This document shows, in pieces, positions 1 to 8,961 of a DNA stretch of 64,000 bases (position 1 is its first letter; each line of letters begins with the position of its first letter). Origin of the DNA: Acidimicrobiales bacterium mtb01. GTDB taxonomy: Bacteria; Actinomycetota; Acidimicrobiia; Acidimicrobiales; Ilumatobacteraceae. The stretch is from contig NBNI01000004.1 in the NCBI GenBank assembly GCA_004379135.1, positions 1 to 64,000 of the forward strand, written 5' to 3'. The position numbers were made by a program, and so were the translations under genes. The notes below the pieces were generated by a model. That model worked only from the letters and a program-made list of their open reading frames with translations, was not told the origin of the DNA and searched no databases.

Positions 1-2414
1 CCGGGTGCGCCGAGTGTGACGTCGGTGGCGCGTCAGGCGTCGCAGACGGTGCGGGTGAGTTTCGGTGCGCCGGGCAGCACTGGTGGTTCGGCGATCACGG
101 ATTATGACGTGGAGTATTCGACGAATGGGTCGTTCTCGGCGGGGTCGGGGACGTTTTTCGAGGGTGGTACGACGACGTCGGGTCCGGTCGATGTGACGGG
201 GTTGACGAATGGGACGACGTATTACTTCCGTGTGAGGGCGACGAATGCCGCGGGCGATGGTTCGTGGTCGTCGGTGTCGTCGGGTGGCACCCCGTTCACC
301 ACACCGGGTGCGCCCACGCTTGTCACGGGGACAGCCGGCGACGGGTTGGTGTCGGTTGCATGGACGAACCCGAATGACGGTGGTTCGGCGATCACGGATT
401 ATGACGTGGAGTATTCGACGAATGGGTCGTTCTCGGCGGGGTCGGGAACGTTTTTCGAGGGTGATACGACGACGTCGGGTCCGATCGATGTGACGGGGTT
501 GACGAACGGGACGACGTATTACTTCCGTGTGAGGGCCACGAACATCGTGGGGAATGGTGATTGGTCGGCGATCGGTTCGACATCGGTGACCCCGCGGACC
601 GTTCCTGATGCTCCTAGCTCACCGTCGGTGGCGCGTGAGGATTCGGGAAAGATTCGCGTGACGATCACGGCCCCTGATGACGGTGGTTCGGCGATCACGG
701 ATTACGACATCGAGTATTCGACGAATGGGTCGTTCGCGGCGGGGTCGGGAACATTTTTCGAGGGTGGTGTTGGGCCGGGCCTGGTGCTCGATGTCGATGG
801 TCTTCTGAACGGGACGACGTATTACTTCCGTGTGAGGGCGACGAATGGTGCGGGCGATGGTGATTGGTCTCCGGTGTCCCTCGGTGCTTTCCCATTCACG
901 ACGCCGGGTGCGCCGAGTGTGACGTCGGTGGCGCGTCAGGCGTCGCAGACGGTGCGGGTGAGTTTCGGTGCGCCGGTCAGCGATGGTGGTTCGGCGATCA
1001 CGGATTATGACGTGGAGTATTCGACGAATGGGTCGTTCACGGCGGGGACGGGGACTCTGTTCTCGGATGGTACGACGACGTCGGGTCCGATCGATGTGAC
1101 GGGGTTGACGAATGGGACGACGTATTACTTCCGTGTGAGGGCGACGAATGCCGCGGGCGACAGCGATTGGTCGTCGGTGTCGTCGGGAGCCACTCCTTAC
1201 ACGACCCCCGATGAACCGACGGGTGTGTCGGGTACGCCGGGTGATGGTCAGGTGACGGTGTCGTGGACGGCGCCGGTCAGTAATGGTGGTTCGGCGGTGA
1301 CGGGTTATGTGGTGACGGTGTCGTCGGATGGTTCGTATGCATCGGCGGGTGCGGGGTCGTGTGCGTCGGCGGTTTCGTCGACGTCGACGTCGTGCACGGT
1401 GACTGGTTTGTCGAATGGGACGGCGTACACGTTCAAGGTGGCGGCGGTCAATGCGGCGGGGACGGGGTCGGAGTCGACGCCGTCGTCGTCGGTGACACCA
1501 CGGACGACACCGGGTGCACCGAGTGTGACGTCGGTGGCGCGGCAGGCGTCGCAGACGGTGCGGGTGAGTTTCGGTGCGCCGGGCAGCAATGGTGGTTCGG
1601 CGATCACGGATTACGACATCGAGTATTCGACGAATGGGTCGTTCTCGGCGGGGTCGGGGACGTTGTTCGAGGGTGGTACGACGACGTCGGGTCCGATCGA
1701 TGTGACGGGGTTGACGAATGGGACGACGTATTACTTCCGTGTGAGGGCCACGAATGCCGCGGGTAACGGCGATTGGTCGTCGGTGTCGTCGGGCGCTGTT
1801 CCGTATACGACGCCGGGTGCGCCGAGTGTGACGTCGGTGGCGCGTCAGGCGTCGCAGACGGTGCGGGTGAGTTTCGGTGCGCCGGGCAGCACTGGTGGTT
1901 CGGCGATCACGGATTATGACGTGGAGTATTCGACGAATGGGTCGTTCTCGGCGGGGTCGGGGACGTTTTTCGAGGGTGGTACGACGACGTCGGGTCCGGT
2001 CGATGTGACGGGGTTGACGAATGGGACGACGTATTACTTCCGTGTGAGGGCGACGAATGCCGCGGGTGACAGCGATTGGTCGTCGGTGTCGTCGGGAGCC
2101 ACTCCTTACACCACACCGAGTGCGCCGACGGGTGTCGCGGGGGTTGCGGGGAACGCTTCGGTGACGGTGTCGTGGACGGCGCCGTCGGGCAATGGTGGTT
2201 CGGCGGTCACGGGTTATGTGGTGACGGTGTCGTCGGGTGGTTCGTATGGGGCGGTTGGTGCGGGGTCGTGTACGTCGGCGGGTTCGTCGACGTCGACGTC
2301 GTGCACGGTGACTGGTTTGTCGAACGGGACGGCGTACACGTTCAAGGTGGCGGCGATCAATGCGGCGGGGACGGGGTCGGAGTCGACGCCGTCGTCGTCC
2401 GTGACACCGACAGC
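1..2414 (+). repeat. Eight tandem ~300-bp Fn3-coding repeats
   Basis: Units begin near 1, 306, 606, 906, 1209, 1512, 1815 and 2118. Bases 1-254 are identical to 1813-2066; units 4 and 6 are close to these, units 5 and 8 form a second subtype, and units 2 and 3 are more diverged. Identity at the DNA level, not only the protein level, indicates recent duplication or gene conversion, so copy number may vary between strains and may be mis-assembled. Confidence 0.95.
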
Positions 2415-3783
2415 TCCCGCTCCTCCAACGCCCCCGGTGAGTCCGCCGAGTTCGCCCACCCCGGGAAGCGGCACGGTCGAACCGGTTGCTCCGGGTGTGG
2501 TCCAGGCGAAGGTCTCCGTCCCCGAGGGTGATGTCGTGGTCGAGATCTCCGGTGCGAGAAGCCTCACCGGGGTCGTGACGGTGACCTCGAAGACAGGAAC
2601 TCCTCCTGAGGACGCTTCTGGATTCGTGCTTCCCGGAGGTTGGCTGGAGATTTCCACCACGCTCACCGACTTTTCGTCGGTGGAACTCTGCGTGCCCTAC
2701 AACCGCCAGGCTGTCGCCTCGGCCGGACTTACCGATGATCAGTTGCGTCTCTTCCATTGGAAGAACGGGGTTCGAACCGATATCACGGTTCGCCTCGACA
2801 CCGCTGCCGGACTCGTGTGCGGCAAGACCGACCACTTCTCTCCCTTTGCGATCGGGGCGTTGAAGACGACACGTGTCGCGGGCCCCGATCGCTACGCCAC
2901 TGCAGTTGCCGTTTCTGGCCTCGGATTCGATCCGGGAGTTGCGGTGGCATACGTGGTGACGGGCGAGCAGTACCCCGACGCGATGGCGGCAGGGGTCCAG
3001 GCCGGACGCCAAGGTGGTCCCGTTCTACTCAGTCGGCCATCCGTCCTTCCCCAAGTCACGAAGGCCGAGTTGCAGCGTCTTCGTCCGAGACGCGTCGTCG
3101 TGGTCGGTGGGCAAGCCGCTCTCTCCGAAGCCGTCTTGGTAGCGATCCAGAACGCGCTGCCTGGCACCCCGGTCGAGCGAGTGGCTGGTGTCGATCGCTA
3201 CGAAACCGCCGCCAAGTTGTCGCAACGATCCGGAACTCGGACGGGTGGAACGGTGTACCTCGGCTCGGGTCTTGACGTGACCTCCGCTCTCGCCAGTGCG
3301 ACGGCTGCCGGACGGGATGGTGCTCCGCTCCTTCTCGTCCCCGGAACCTCGACGAGACTTCCCCGTTCGGTGACCGCGGAGTTGGCCCGCCTCAAGCCAT
3401 CACGGGTCGTCGTGGTGGGGGGCACGAATCTGATCTCCTCGGCGCTCACCGATCAGGTCGGACGACTACTCCCGCGGGCCGAGATCGTGGATGTTCCCGG
3501 CAGCAACGCTTACGACGTCGCGGCCCTTTTGTCGGCAACTTTTGCTCCTGGGCAGACGATCTACGTCGCCACGGGTGCCGTGTTCGCCGACGGCCTGGCC
3601 GGTGGAGCTCTGGCCACGTCGAAGCGCCTACCGGTCGTGGTCGTGCCGCCGACCGGGACGCTGCCGGGTTCGGTAGCACTGGCTCTCGCCACTCTGAAGC
3701 CGAGCAAGATCGTCGTTCTCGGCGGTCCGTCGGCCGTCTCGTACAACGTCGAGAATCAGTTGGCGAAATTCCTCCCCGCATAG
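1..3783 (+). CDS. Fn3-repeat surface protein with C-terminal CWB2 cell-wall-binding repeats (5' partial)
   Basis: Secreted or surface-anchored protein, probably adhesive or structural. The reading frame is open to base 1, and the first codons read as the middle of a repeat, so the true start lies to the left; the GTG at 16 is an internal Val. Eight fibronectin-III-like repeats of about 100 residues are visible (1-2414), marked by GGSAITDY, NGTTYYFRVRATN or the variant NGTAYTFKVAA. A Pro/Ser/Thr linker (about 2415-2500) follows, then a beta-rich domain of about 120 residues, then three cell-wall-binding-2 repeats (about 2865-3780) with RVAGPDRYATA, VERVAGVDRYETA and VVVVGG signatures. CWB2 triplets are known to bind cell-wall polymers noncovalently. 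The polysaccharide cluster next door fits a cell-envelope role. No catalytic domain is visible; the ligand is unknown. Confidence 0.9.
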   Translation, partial: PGAPSVTSVARQASQTVRVSFGAPGSTGGSAITDYDVEYSTNGSFSAGSGTFFEGGTTTSGPVDVTGLTNGTTYYFRVRATNAAGDGSWSSVSSGGTPFTTPGAPTLVTGTAGDGLVSVAWTNPNDGGSAITDYDVEYSTNGSFSAGSGTFFEGDTTTSGPIDVTGLTNGTTYYFRVRATNIVGNGDWSAIGSTSVTPRTVPDAPSSPSVAREDSGKIRVTITAPDDGGSAITDYDIEYSTNGSFAAGSGTFFEGGVGPGLVLDVDGLLNGTTYYFRVRATNGAGDGDWSPVSLGAFPFTTPGAPSVTSVARQASQTVRVSFGAPVSDGGSAITDYDVEYSTNGSFTAGTGTLFSDGTTTSGPIDVTGLTNGTTYYFRVRATNAAGDSDWSSVSSGATPYTTPDEPTGVSGTPGDGQVTVSWTAPVSNGGSAVTGYVVTVSSDGSYASAGAGSCASAVSSTSTSCTVTGLSNGTAYTFKVAAVNAAGTGSESTPSSSVTPRTTPGAPSVTSVARQASQTVRVSFGAPGSNGGSAITDYDIEYSTNGSFSAGSGTLFEGGTTTSGPIDVTGLTNGTTYYFRVRATNAAGNGDWSSVSSGAVPYTTPGAPSVTSVARQASQTVRVSFGAPGSTGGSAITDYDVEYSTNGSFSAGSGTFFEGGTTTSGPVDVTGLTNGTTYYFRVRATNAAGDSDWSSVSSGATPYTTPSAPTGVAGVAGNASVTVSWTAPSGNGGSAVTGYVVTVSSGGSYGAVGAGSCTSAGSSTSTSCTVTGLSNGTAYTFKVAAINAAGTGSESTPSSSVTPTAPAPPTPPVSPPSSPTPGSGTVEPVAPGVVQAKVSVPEGDVVVEISGARSLTGVVTVTSKTGTPPEDASGFVLPGGWLEISTTLTDFSSVELCVPYNRQAVASAGLTDDQLRLFHWKNGVRTDITVRLDTAAGLVCGKTDHFSPFAIGALKTTRVAGPDRYATAVAVSGLGFDPGVAVAYVVTGEQYPDAMAAGVQAGRQGGPVLLSRPSVLPQVTKAELQRLRPRRVVVVGGQAALSEAVLVAIQNALPGTPVERVAGVDRYETAAKLSQRSGTRTGGTVYLGSGLDVTSALASATAAGRDGAPLLLVPGTSTRLPRSVTAELARLKPSRVVVVGGTNLISSALTDQVGRLLPRAEIVDVPGSNAYDVAALLSATFAPGQTIYVATGAVFADGLAGGALATSKRLPVVVVPPTGTLPGSVALALATLKPSKIVVLGGPSAVSYNVENQLAKFLPA

Positions 3784-3806
3784 GGGCGGGCTCGACTGAC
3801 GTCCGA

Positions 3807-3858
3807 AGTTCGATGTCGACTGGGTGACTGATCGAAGTCATCCAGTCGAAATCGAACT
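3807..3858. terminator. Long hairpin between the Fn3 protein and the sugar dehydrogenase
   Basis: An outer 7-bp stem (AGTTCGA at 3807-3813 with TCGAACT at 3852-3858) encloses a 2x2 internal loop and an inner 14-bp stem with one mismatch (TCGACTGGGTGACT with AGTCATCCAGTCGA) around a GATCGA loop. No T-run follows, so if it is a terminator it is of the U-less type. It could instead be an operator, since it ends five bases before the -10-like TAGTGT at 3863. Confidence 0.6.
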
Positions 3859-3876
3859 CTCGTAGTGTGTTGCGAG

Positions 3877-5175
3877 ATGACGCGGACGAACGACCTGATC
3901 CGATCGAGTTCCCCGACGTCCGACCTCAGAGTCGTCGTGATCGGGCTCGGTTACGTCGGTCTCCCTCTTGTCGTCGAGGCCTGCCGAGCGGGTTTGGCGG
4001 TCACCGGGCTCGACGTCGACCCGTCGGTGGTCGATCGTCTGCGCGAGGGATCGAGCCATGTCGACGACGTCCCGGACGCAGTGATCGCCGAGACGCTCCG
4101 ACACGGATTTCGCCCCACCATCGATGCCGGGTGCCTCGACGATGCCGATGTCGTCGTCATCTGCGTGCCAACCCCGCTGGACGCCGAGCGTGAGCCCGAC
4201 CTGACCGCGGTGCGCGCGGCGTCGGCCACGATTCGTGATCACCTGCATTCGGGGATGCTCGTGGTGCTCGAATCGACCTCGTATCCGGGGACCACCGACA
4301 CCGTCGTCAGGTCGATCCTGGAGGAGTCCGGATCGATTGCCGGATTGGATTTCCACTTGGCGTTCTCCCCCGAGCGAATCGATCCCGGCAACCCGGTCTG
4401 GGGTCTGCGCAACACTCCGAAGATCGTCGGCGGATTCACCCCGGCGTGCACCGAGCGAGCGGCTCGGTTCTACGGCCGAATCGTCGACACCGTCGTCCGA
4501 GTCTCCGGAACGCGTGAAGCCGAGATGGCCAAGTTGCTGGAGAACACCTATCGCCACGTCAACATCGCTCTCGTCAACGAGATGGCCGTCTTCTCTCACC
4601 ACCTCGGGATCGACCTGTGGGAGGCGATCGACGCGGCCCGCACCAAGCCCTTCGGCTTCGCCGCCTTCTATCCGGGGCCGGGGGTCGGAGGACACTGCAT
4701 ACCCATCGACCCGAACTATCTCTCCAGCCATCTGCGCTCGCTCGGTCACGAGTTTCGCTTCGTCGAATTGGCCCAGGAAATCAGCAACCGGATGCCCGAT
4801 TACGTCGCTTCGCGCGTGGCCGACATGTTGACGACGCGCGGTCGATCCATCCAGGGTGCGCAGATCCTCATCCTGGGAGTTACCTACAAGGCCGACATCG
4901 CCGACGATCGCGAGACCCCGGCTCGCGATCTGGTGCGAAGTCTGTTGAAGCGGGGGGCATCGGTTCGGGCCCACGATCCGATGGTGCGTTCATTCCACGT
5001 CGACGGAGTCGAGATCTCCATGGCTGCCGATCTCGACTCGGCCCTTCACGACTGCGACGTGGCCATTCTCGTCCAGGCCCACTCGGCCTACGATCTCGCC
5101 GTTCTGGCTCGCCACGCTCCTCTCGTGTTCGACACACGGGGGCGCATGCGGGGGTCGAACGTCGAGCGGTTATGA
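3877..5175 (+). CDS. Nucleotide-sugar dehydrogenase (UDP-glucose/GDP-mannose dehydrogenase family, WecC/TviB-like)
   Basis: Predicted to oxidise the C6 alcohol of a UDP- or GDP-sugar to a carboxylate using two NAD+, supplying uronic-acid-type precursors for the polysaccharide made by the following genes. The 432-residue protein has an N-terminal Rossmann motif IGLGYVGLP (about 22-30), the middle-domain segment NTYRHVNIALVNEMA, and the active-site stretch GPGVGGHCIPIDP with the catalytic Cys. The C-terminal domain begins at ILGVTYKADIADDRETPA. Length is normal for the family. I chose ATG 3877 over the in-frame GTG 3865 because TAGTGT (3863-3868) sits eight bases upstream and would overlap the earlier start. 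The stop overlaps the next start as ATGA. Which sugar is used cannot be read from the sequence. Confidence 0.9.
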   Translation: MTRTNDLIRSSSPTSDLRVVVIGLGYVGLPLVVEACRAGLAVTGLDVDPSVVDRLREGSSHVDDVPDAVIAETLRHGFRPTIDAGCLDDADVVVICVPTPLDAEREPDLTAVRAASATIRDHLHSGMLVVLESTSYPGTTDTVVRSILEESGSIAGLDFHLAFSPERIDPGNPVWGLRNTPKIVGGFTPACTERAARFYGRIVDTVVRVSGTREAEMAKLLENTYRHVNIALVNEMAVFSHHLGIDLWEAIDAARTKPFGFAAFYPGPGVGGHCIPIDPNYLSSHLRSLGHEFRFVELAQEISNRMPDYVASRVADMLTTRGRSIQGAQILILGVTYKADIADDRETPARDLVRSLLKRGASVRAHDPMVRSFHVDGVEISMAADLDSALHDCDVAILVQAHSAYDLAVLARHAPLVFDTRGRMRGSNVERL

Positions 5176-6293
5176 CCACGATGCACGTCGTCGCGGTCAC
5201 GACCTCGCATCGGGGTGATGATGCCCGGATCGTCCATCGACAGGCTCGGGTCCTTCTCGGGCTCGGACACCGAGTCACTCTGGTCGCCCCCGATCCGGGA
5301 GACGATGCACGTCGACTCGATCCGCTCGGGCTCGAACGCCGAATCGTGCCCCGCGCTTCGGGGCGTCGGAGGATGGGAGCCTGGCGCGCGGCTCGGCGGG
5401 CCGTTCTTTCGTTGCGATCCGAGGCCGATGTCGTGCTGATCCATGACCTCGAACTCGTCTCCATCGTCACGACGATGCGACGCCGTGGTGCACTCTTCGT
5501 GTGGGACGTCCATGAGGACTTCGAGGCCATGGCTGGTGAAGCCGCGTGGATCCCGCGCCGATTGCGCCCGATCGTGAGGGCGACCGTCGGGATCGCCGAG
5601 GCCCACGCCCGTGTCCGCTGTCGAATCCTCCTCGCGGAGAGCGGCTACCGGAAACGATTCCCATCGGCGCCAGTCGTTCCCAACTCGACCTGGACGCCCG
5701 AATCCGTCGAACCACCCGACGACGACCCGCGGGTGGTGTACATCGGTCGAGTCTCCGTTGACCGGGGAGCCCAGGAACTCGTGGCGCTGGGGGAGAAGCT
5801 CGCGCGGATGGGGGGTCCCCGAGTCGTGGTGGTCGGCCAGGCCGATGACGACTGCCGATCGATCCTGGCGGACGCCCACGACCGAGGAACGATCGAGTGG
5901 CTGGGTCCGTTGCCGAACCCGGTGGCTCTGACGGTGCTCGATGGAGCGCTCGCCGGCCTTTCCCTTCTCCGCGACACCGACAACTATCGGGTTTCTCTCC
6001 CCACGAAAGTGATCGAGTATCTCGCCCATGGTGTACCTGCGATCAGCACCCCGCTCCCGCAGGCCGCCGCGTTGATCGAGGACGCCGCGGCCGGAGTGGT
6101 GACGAAATCTTGGACGGGAGCGACTCTGGTCGATGAAGTCGCCGCCGCCGTGTTCGACTATGCGGCCAACCGCTCGAACCGAAGCAGCGAAGGCGAACGC
6201 GGTTGGAGATATGTGCGCGACAACGCGAGTTGGAACAGCGATGGACGTCGCTTCGTGGAGGCTCTCGAAGGTTTCGTCAGAAGCGGGGAGTGA
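5172..6293 (+). CDS. Glycosyltransferase, GT4-like (GT-B fold)
   Basis: A 373-residue cytoplasmic glycosyltransferase, probably adding one sugar to a lipid-linked intermediate. The N-terminal Rossmann half starts with HVVAVTTSHRGDDARI and contains WDVHEDF. The C-terminal donor-binding half starts with PRVVYIGRVSVDRGAQELV and carries the usual late motif SLPTKVIEYLAHGVPAIST, where the Glu lies at the expected nucleotide-sugar position. ATG 5172 overlaps the dehydrogenase stop by four bases, which indicates coupling; longer in-frame readings upstream are shadows of the dehydrogenase. The 3' end overlaps the convergent ABC exporter by 17 bases. Donor and acceptor are unknown. Confidence 0.85.
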   Translation: MTTMHVVAVTTSHRGDDARIVHRQARVLLGLGHRVTLVAPDPGDDARRLDPLGLERRIVPRASGRRRMGAWRAARRAVLSLRSEADVVLIHDLELVSIVTTMRRRGALFVWDVHEDFEAMAGEAAWIPRRLRPIVRATVGIAEAHARVRCRILLAESGYRKRFPSAPVVPNSTWTPESVEPPDDDPRVVYIGRVSVDRGAQELVALGEKLARMGGPRVVVVGQADDDCRSILADAHDRGTIEWLGPLPNPVALTVLDGALAGLSLLRDTDNYRVSLPTKVIEYLAHGVPAISTPLPQAAALIEDAAAGVVTKSWTGATLVDEVAAAVFDYAANRSNRSSEGERGWRYVRDNASWNSDGRRFVEALEGFVRSGE

Positions 6294-7968
6294 CCCGACC
6301 GTCGACCAACGACACCACTCGGTCGCAGGCGGCCAGGGTCGCTTCGCGATGCGTGACGACGACAACCGAGACATCACCCCGAAGGCGGTTCAGGGTCTCG
6401 GTGATCGCGGCCTCCGATTCGGCGTCGAGCGAGGACGTCGGTTCGTCGAGAATCAGCAAGGACGGTTCGGAGGCCAAGGCGCGAGCGATGGCCAGTCGTT
6501 GCCGCTGTCCTCCCGAGAACTGTCGGGCGGCAGCACCCAAGTCGGTCATGACACCGAGAGGGAAGCGCTCGGGGTCGAGGTGGAGTCCGGCGGCCGTCAG
6601 AGCCCGAACGATGTCGGCGTCGCTCACATCGGTCCGCATGAACCTGACGTTGTCGGCGATCGTGCCATCGAGCAATCGTGTGTCCTGCGGGACGTAGGTC
6701 ACCAGGCGCGACCACGAGGACGCGTCGATGTCGCTTCGCGGGACACCGTCGACTCGGTGGCTTCCACCCGCCGGTTCGAGGAGGCCGAGGAGAATCTGGA
6801 CAAGGGTCGTCTTTCCGGCACCCGAAGGGCCCACGACACCGACGACCTGACCTCGTTCGATCACCAGGTCGATGTAGTCGAGAACACGTGGTCCTCCGGG
6901 ATAGATGAACGAGACGCCGCTCAACTCGATTCGTTCGACACGGTCGAGGCGTCGAGTGCCTTGGCTGTGTCGCGCACTTTCGAACGTGTCGAGATGACCG
7001 ATCAGCTCGCGCGCCGCCGGGGCGATCTGTCCGAGTGCACTCGCGCCGTGCTGCATTTGCTGTCCGTACGAGAGCGAACGGAGCATGATGAGAAGAACCG
7101 CGCCGGTATTCGACAGGTCGTTGGCCGACCCTCCGTCGAGGACGACGAGAGCGAGCAGGATTGCAACGTAGGCGAGTGTGGTGTACGTCGGAGCCACCAG
7201 ATCGCGAAAGAAGCCCATCGCTCTTTGAGACCTCGACTCATCGGCAATGAGTCGATCGAGGTGGGTGTCGGCGGCCGCCGGAACACCGAGCGCCGCGATC
7301 TCCAGGCTCAGGTCGGCGAACTCGGCGACTTTGGTCGCGAACCTCACTTGCTCGCGCTGGGCGTCGGTGGCGCGACGTCGAACCGCTCGGCGAATCGGCC
7401 ACAAAGCCGCGGCGAGAGCGAAGACGACTCCGATGACGACAACCGCGGTGGAGGGTTCGATCACGAATGCGATGACGAGGAGCGACAGAAGGCCGAGTCC
7501 CCCGGCGAGCGCGGCGATCAGCTGATAAGCGAGACTGGCGATCGTCGCCGGGAACTGGACGATCACATGGGACAACAAACCCCGCGGTTGCTGGTTCTGC
7601 ACCTGCCAGGTGGTGTGCAGAAAGGCGTGTCCGAGATCGCGTCGCAGGTCGGACGACAATGACTGGACGAGGCTGTTCTGCCGGTGGGCGGCGACGAGAG
7701 ACGAGACGAGCCGCGCGGCCAGAAGAAGGAGGCCGACCATCGCTGCTCGGCTGATGCTCGCACTCCTCCCACCGATGAGTTCGACGGTCGATCGACCATC
7801 GGCCAGAGCCAGGATCCCACGCGTGACGATGACGAGGAAGGTCGCTTCGAGAAGGGCCGCCACGAACGAACCGAGCGCAACGATGGTGATGCGGCCCCGG
7901 TACGGACCAAGGATCCGCCGCAAGGCTCGCCCGGTCGTGAGCGAATCGTCGACGGGTCGCTCGGACAT
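6277..7968 (-). CDS. ABC exporter, fused permease and ATPase (lipid or polysaccharide flippase type)
   Basis: A half-transporter of 563 residues that would work as a dimer. The membrane domain occupies about 20-310 with several hydrophobic helices. The nucleotide-binding domain has Walker A GPSGAGKTT (380-388), a Q-loop near VPQDTRLL, signature SGGQRQR (485-491), Walker B LLILDEP and H-loop VVVTHRE. The gene is last in a minus-strand run (WcaJ-type primer enzyme, GT2, exporter) with 12 bases between it and the GT2 gene. By context it may flip a lipid-linked oligosaccharide, as PglK- or MsbA-like exporters do. A peptide or drug substrate cannot be excluded from sequence alone. Confidence 0.88.
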   Translation of the reverse strand: MSERPVDDSLTTGRALRRILGPYRGRITIVALGSFVAALLEATFLVIVTRGILALADGRSTVELIGGRSASISRAAMVGLLLLAARLVSSLVAAHRQNSLVQSLSSDLRRDLGHAFLHTTWQVQNQQPRGLLSHVIVQFPATIASLAYQLIAALAGGLGLLSLLVIAFVIEPSTAVVVIGVVFALAAALWPIRRAVRRRATDAQREQVRFATKVAEFADLSLEIAALGVPAAADTHLDRLIADESRSQRAMGFFRDLVAPTYTTLAYVAILLALVVLDGGSANDLSNTGAVLLIMLRSLSYGQQMQHGASALGQIAPAARELIGHLDTFESARHSQGTRRLDRVERIELSGVSFIYPGGPRVLDYIDLVIERGQVVGVVGPSGAGKTTLVQILLGLLEPAGGSHRVDGVPRSDIDASSWSRLVTYVPQDTRLLDGTIADNVRFMRTDVSDADIVRALTAAGLHLDPERFPLGVMTDLGAAARQFSGGQRQRLAIARALASEPSLLILDEPTSSLDAESEAAITETLNRLRGDVSVVVVTHREATLAACDRVVSLVDGRVTPRF

Positions 7969-7980
7969 GCGGTGACGAGG

Positions 7981-8961
7981 TTACCGAGTCGACGGTGAGC
8001 GCCCGAGCCTTCCTCCCAACAGCATTCCCAAGGCCCAGGATAAGTGCATCGTGGGGAAGATGGCCAACAAGCGAGTCCGTTCGGCGATGCCGTGCCCCGT
8101 GAACGTCGAGACGACGACCAGCGAGGCGATGTAGATGCCCGGAACGATCAACACGGCCGGAGCCCACACCGCCACGACCAGCGAAGCGGCGACGGCGACC
8201 AGGACGGCGAGCGGAATCACCTGACGAAGCCGCAACGATGAAGGGTGCTTCCGAAGCACGTCGCGTTTCCACTTTCCGTACGAGAAGAACTGGCGAGCCA
8301 GTGCCGTGAACGATGAGCGGGGGGTGTAGTCGACTCGAAGAGCGGGGTCGAACCACACGATGCGTCCGCTCTTGCGAAGTCGGAAATTGAGCTCGAAGTC
8401 CTCGTTGCCGATGAGTGATTCGTCGAACGAGCCGACGGCTTCGAGAGCGTCGCGTCGGAACACACCGAGGAACACGGTGTCGACAGGGCCCTCCTCGCCT
8501 CCTGTGTGGAAGCGCGCACCGCCCATGCCGAACGGCGACGCGAGGGCCCGGGCGACCGCTCGAGTGAAGGGTGCGTCACCAACCGCCTGTTGAACTCCTC
8601 CCACGTTGGCTGCGCCGGTTCGAACGAGGGTTTCCACCGCACGGGTGATGTAGCCGGGCGGAACAATCGAATGTGCATCGACCCTGACAACCACGGAACC
8701 AGTCGTCGCCCGAATCGCGGCGTTCAGACCCGTGCAACGACCACCACTCGGATTGGGGACGGTACTCACACGACGGTCGTCGCGCGCCAGTTCGTGGGCG
8801 ATTCGATCGGTGTCGTCGCATGATGGCCCGAGAGCCAGGCACACCTGAATGGTGCCCGGGTAGTCCTGGTCGAGAACCGACTCGACGGCTCCGCGCAAAT
8901 GGTTCTCCTCGTCGAGGACCGGCATGACGACCGAGACCGACGGCCAGGGGATCTCAGACAC
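7981..8961 (-). CDS. Glycosyltransferase family 2 with C-terminal membrane segments
   Basis: Inverting GT-A glycosyltransferase of 326 residues. The N-terminus SVSVVMPVLDEENHLRGA is typical, followed by GGRCTGLNAAIRAT, the metal-site VRVDAHS (DAH in place of DxD) and NEDFELNFRLRKSG near the acceptor site. The last ~80 residues hold hydrophobic segments (VIPLAVLVAVAASLVVAVWA and following), so the enzyme is probably membrane-attached like ExoA-type succinoglycan transferases. The start is GTG 8961, overlapping the upstream glycosylphosphotransferase stop by eight bases; the longer frame to 9006 lies inside that gene. Sugar specificity unknown. Confidence 0.87.
   Translation of the reverse strand: MSEIPWPSVSVVMPVLDEENHLRGAVESVLDQDYPGTIQVCLALGPSCDDTDRIAHELARDDRRVSTVPNPSGGRCTGLNAAIRATTGSVVVRVDAHSIVPPGYITRAVETLVRTGAANVGGVQQAVGDAPFTRAVARALASPFGMGGARFHTGGEEGPVDTVFLGVFRRDALEAVGSFDESLIGNEDFELNFRLRKSGRIVWFDPALRVDYTPRSSFTALARQFFSYGKWKRDVLRKHPSSLRLRQVIPLAVLVAVAASLVVAVWAPAVLIVPGIYIASLVVVSTFTGHGIAERTRLLAIFPTMHLSWALGMLLGGRLGRSPSTR

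Noticed and set aside
1-2414. Tandem repeats considered as a CRISPR array or non-coding satellite
   Set aside because: Units are about 300 bp, in frame, and encode good Fn3 domains; there are no short repeats with unique spacers.
619-3012. A 797-codon open frame on the minus strand
   Set aside because: It is antisense to the Fn3 repeats, extremely Arg/His/Thr-rich and itself repetitive; it exists because the repeats use TCG, GTG and ACG codons that leave the complement free of stops.
6133-7662. A 509-codon open frame on the plus strand
   Set aside because: Antisense shadow of the fused ABC exporter, which has complete Walker and signature motifs.
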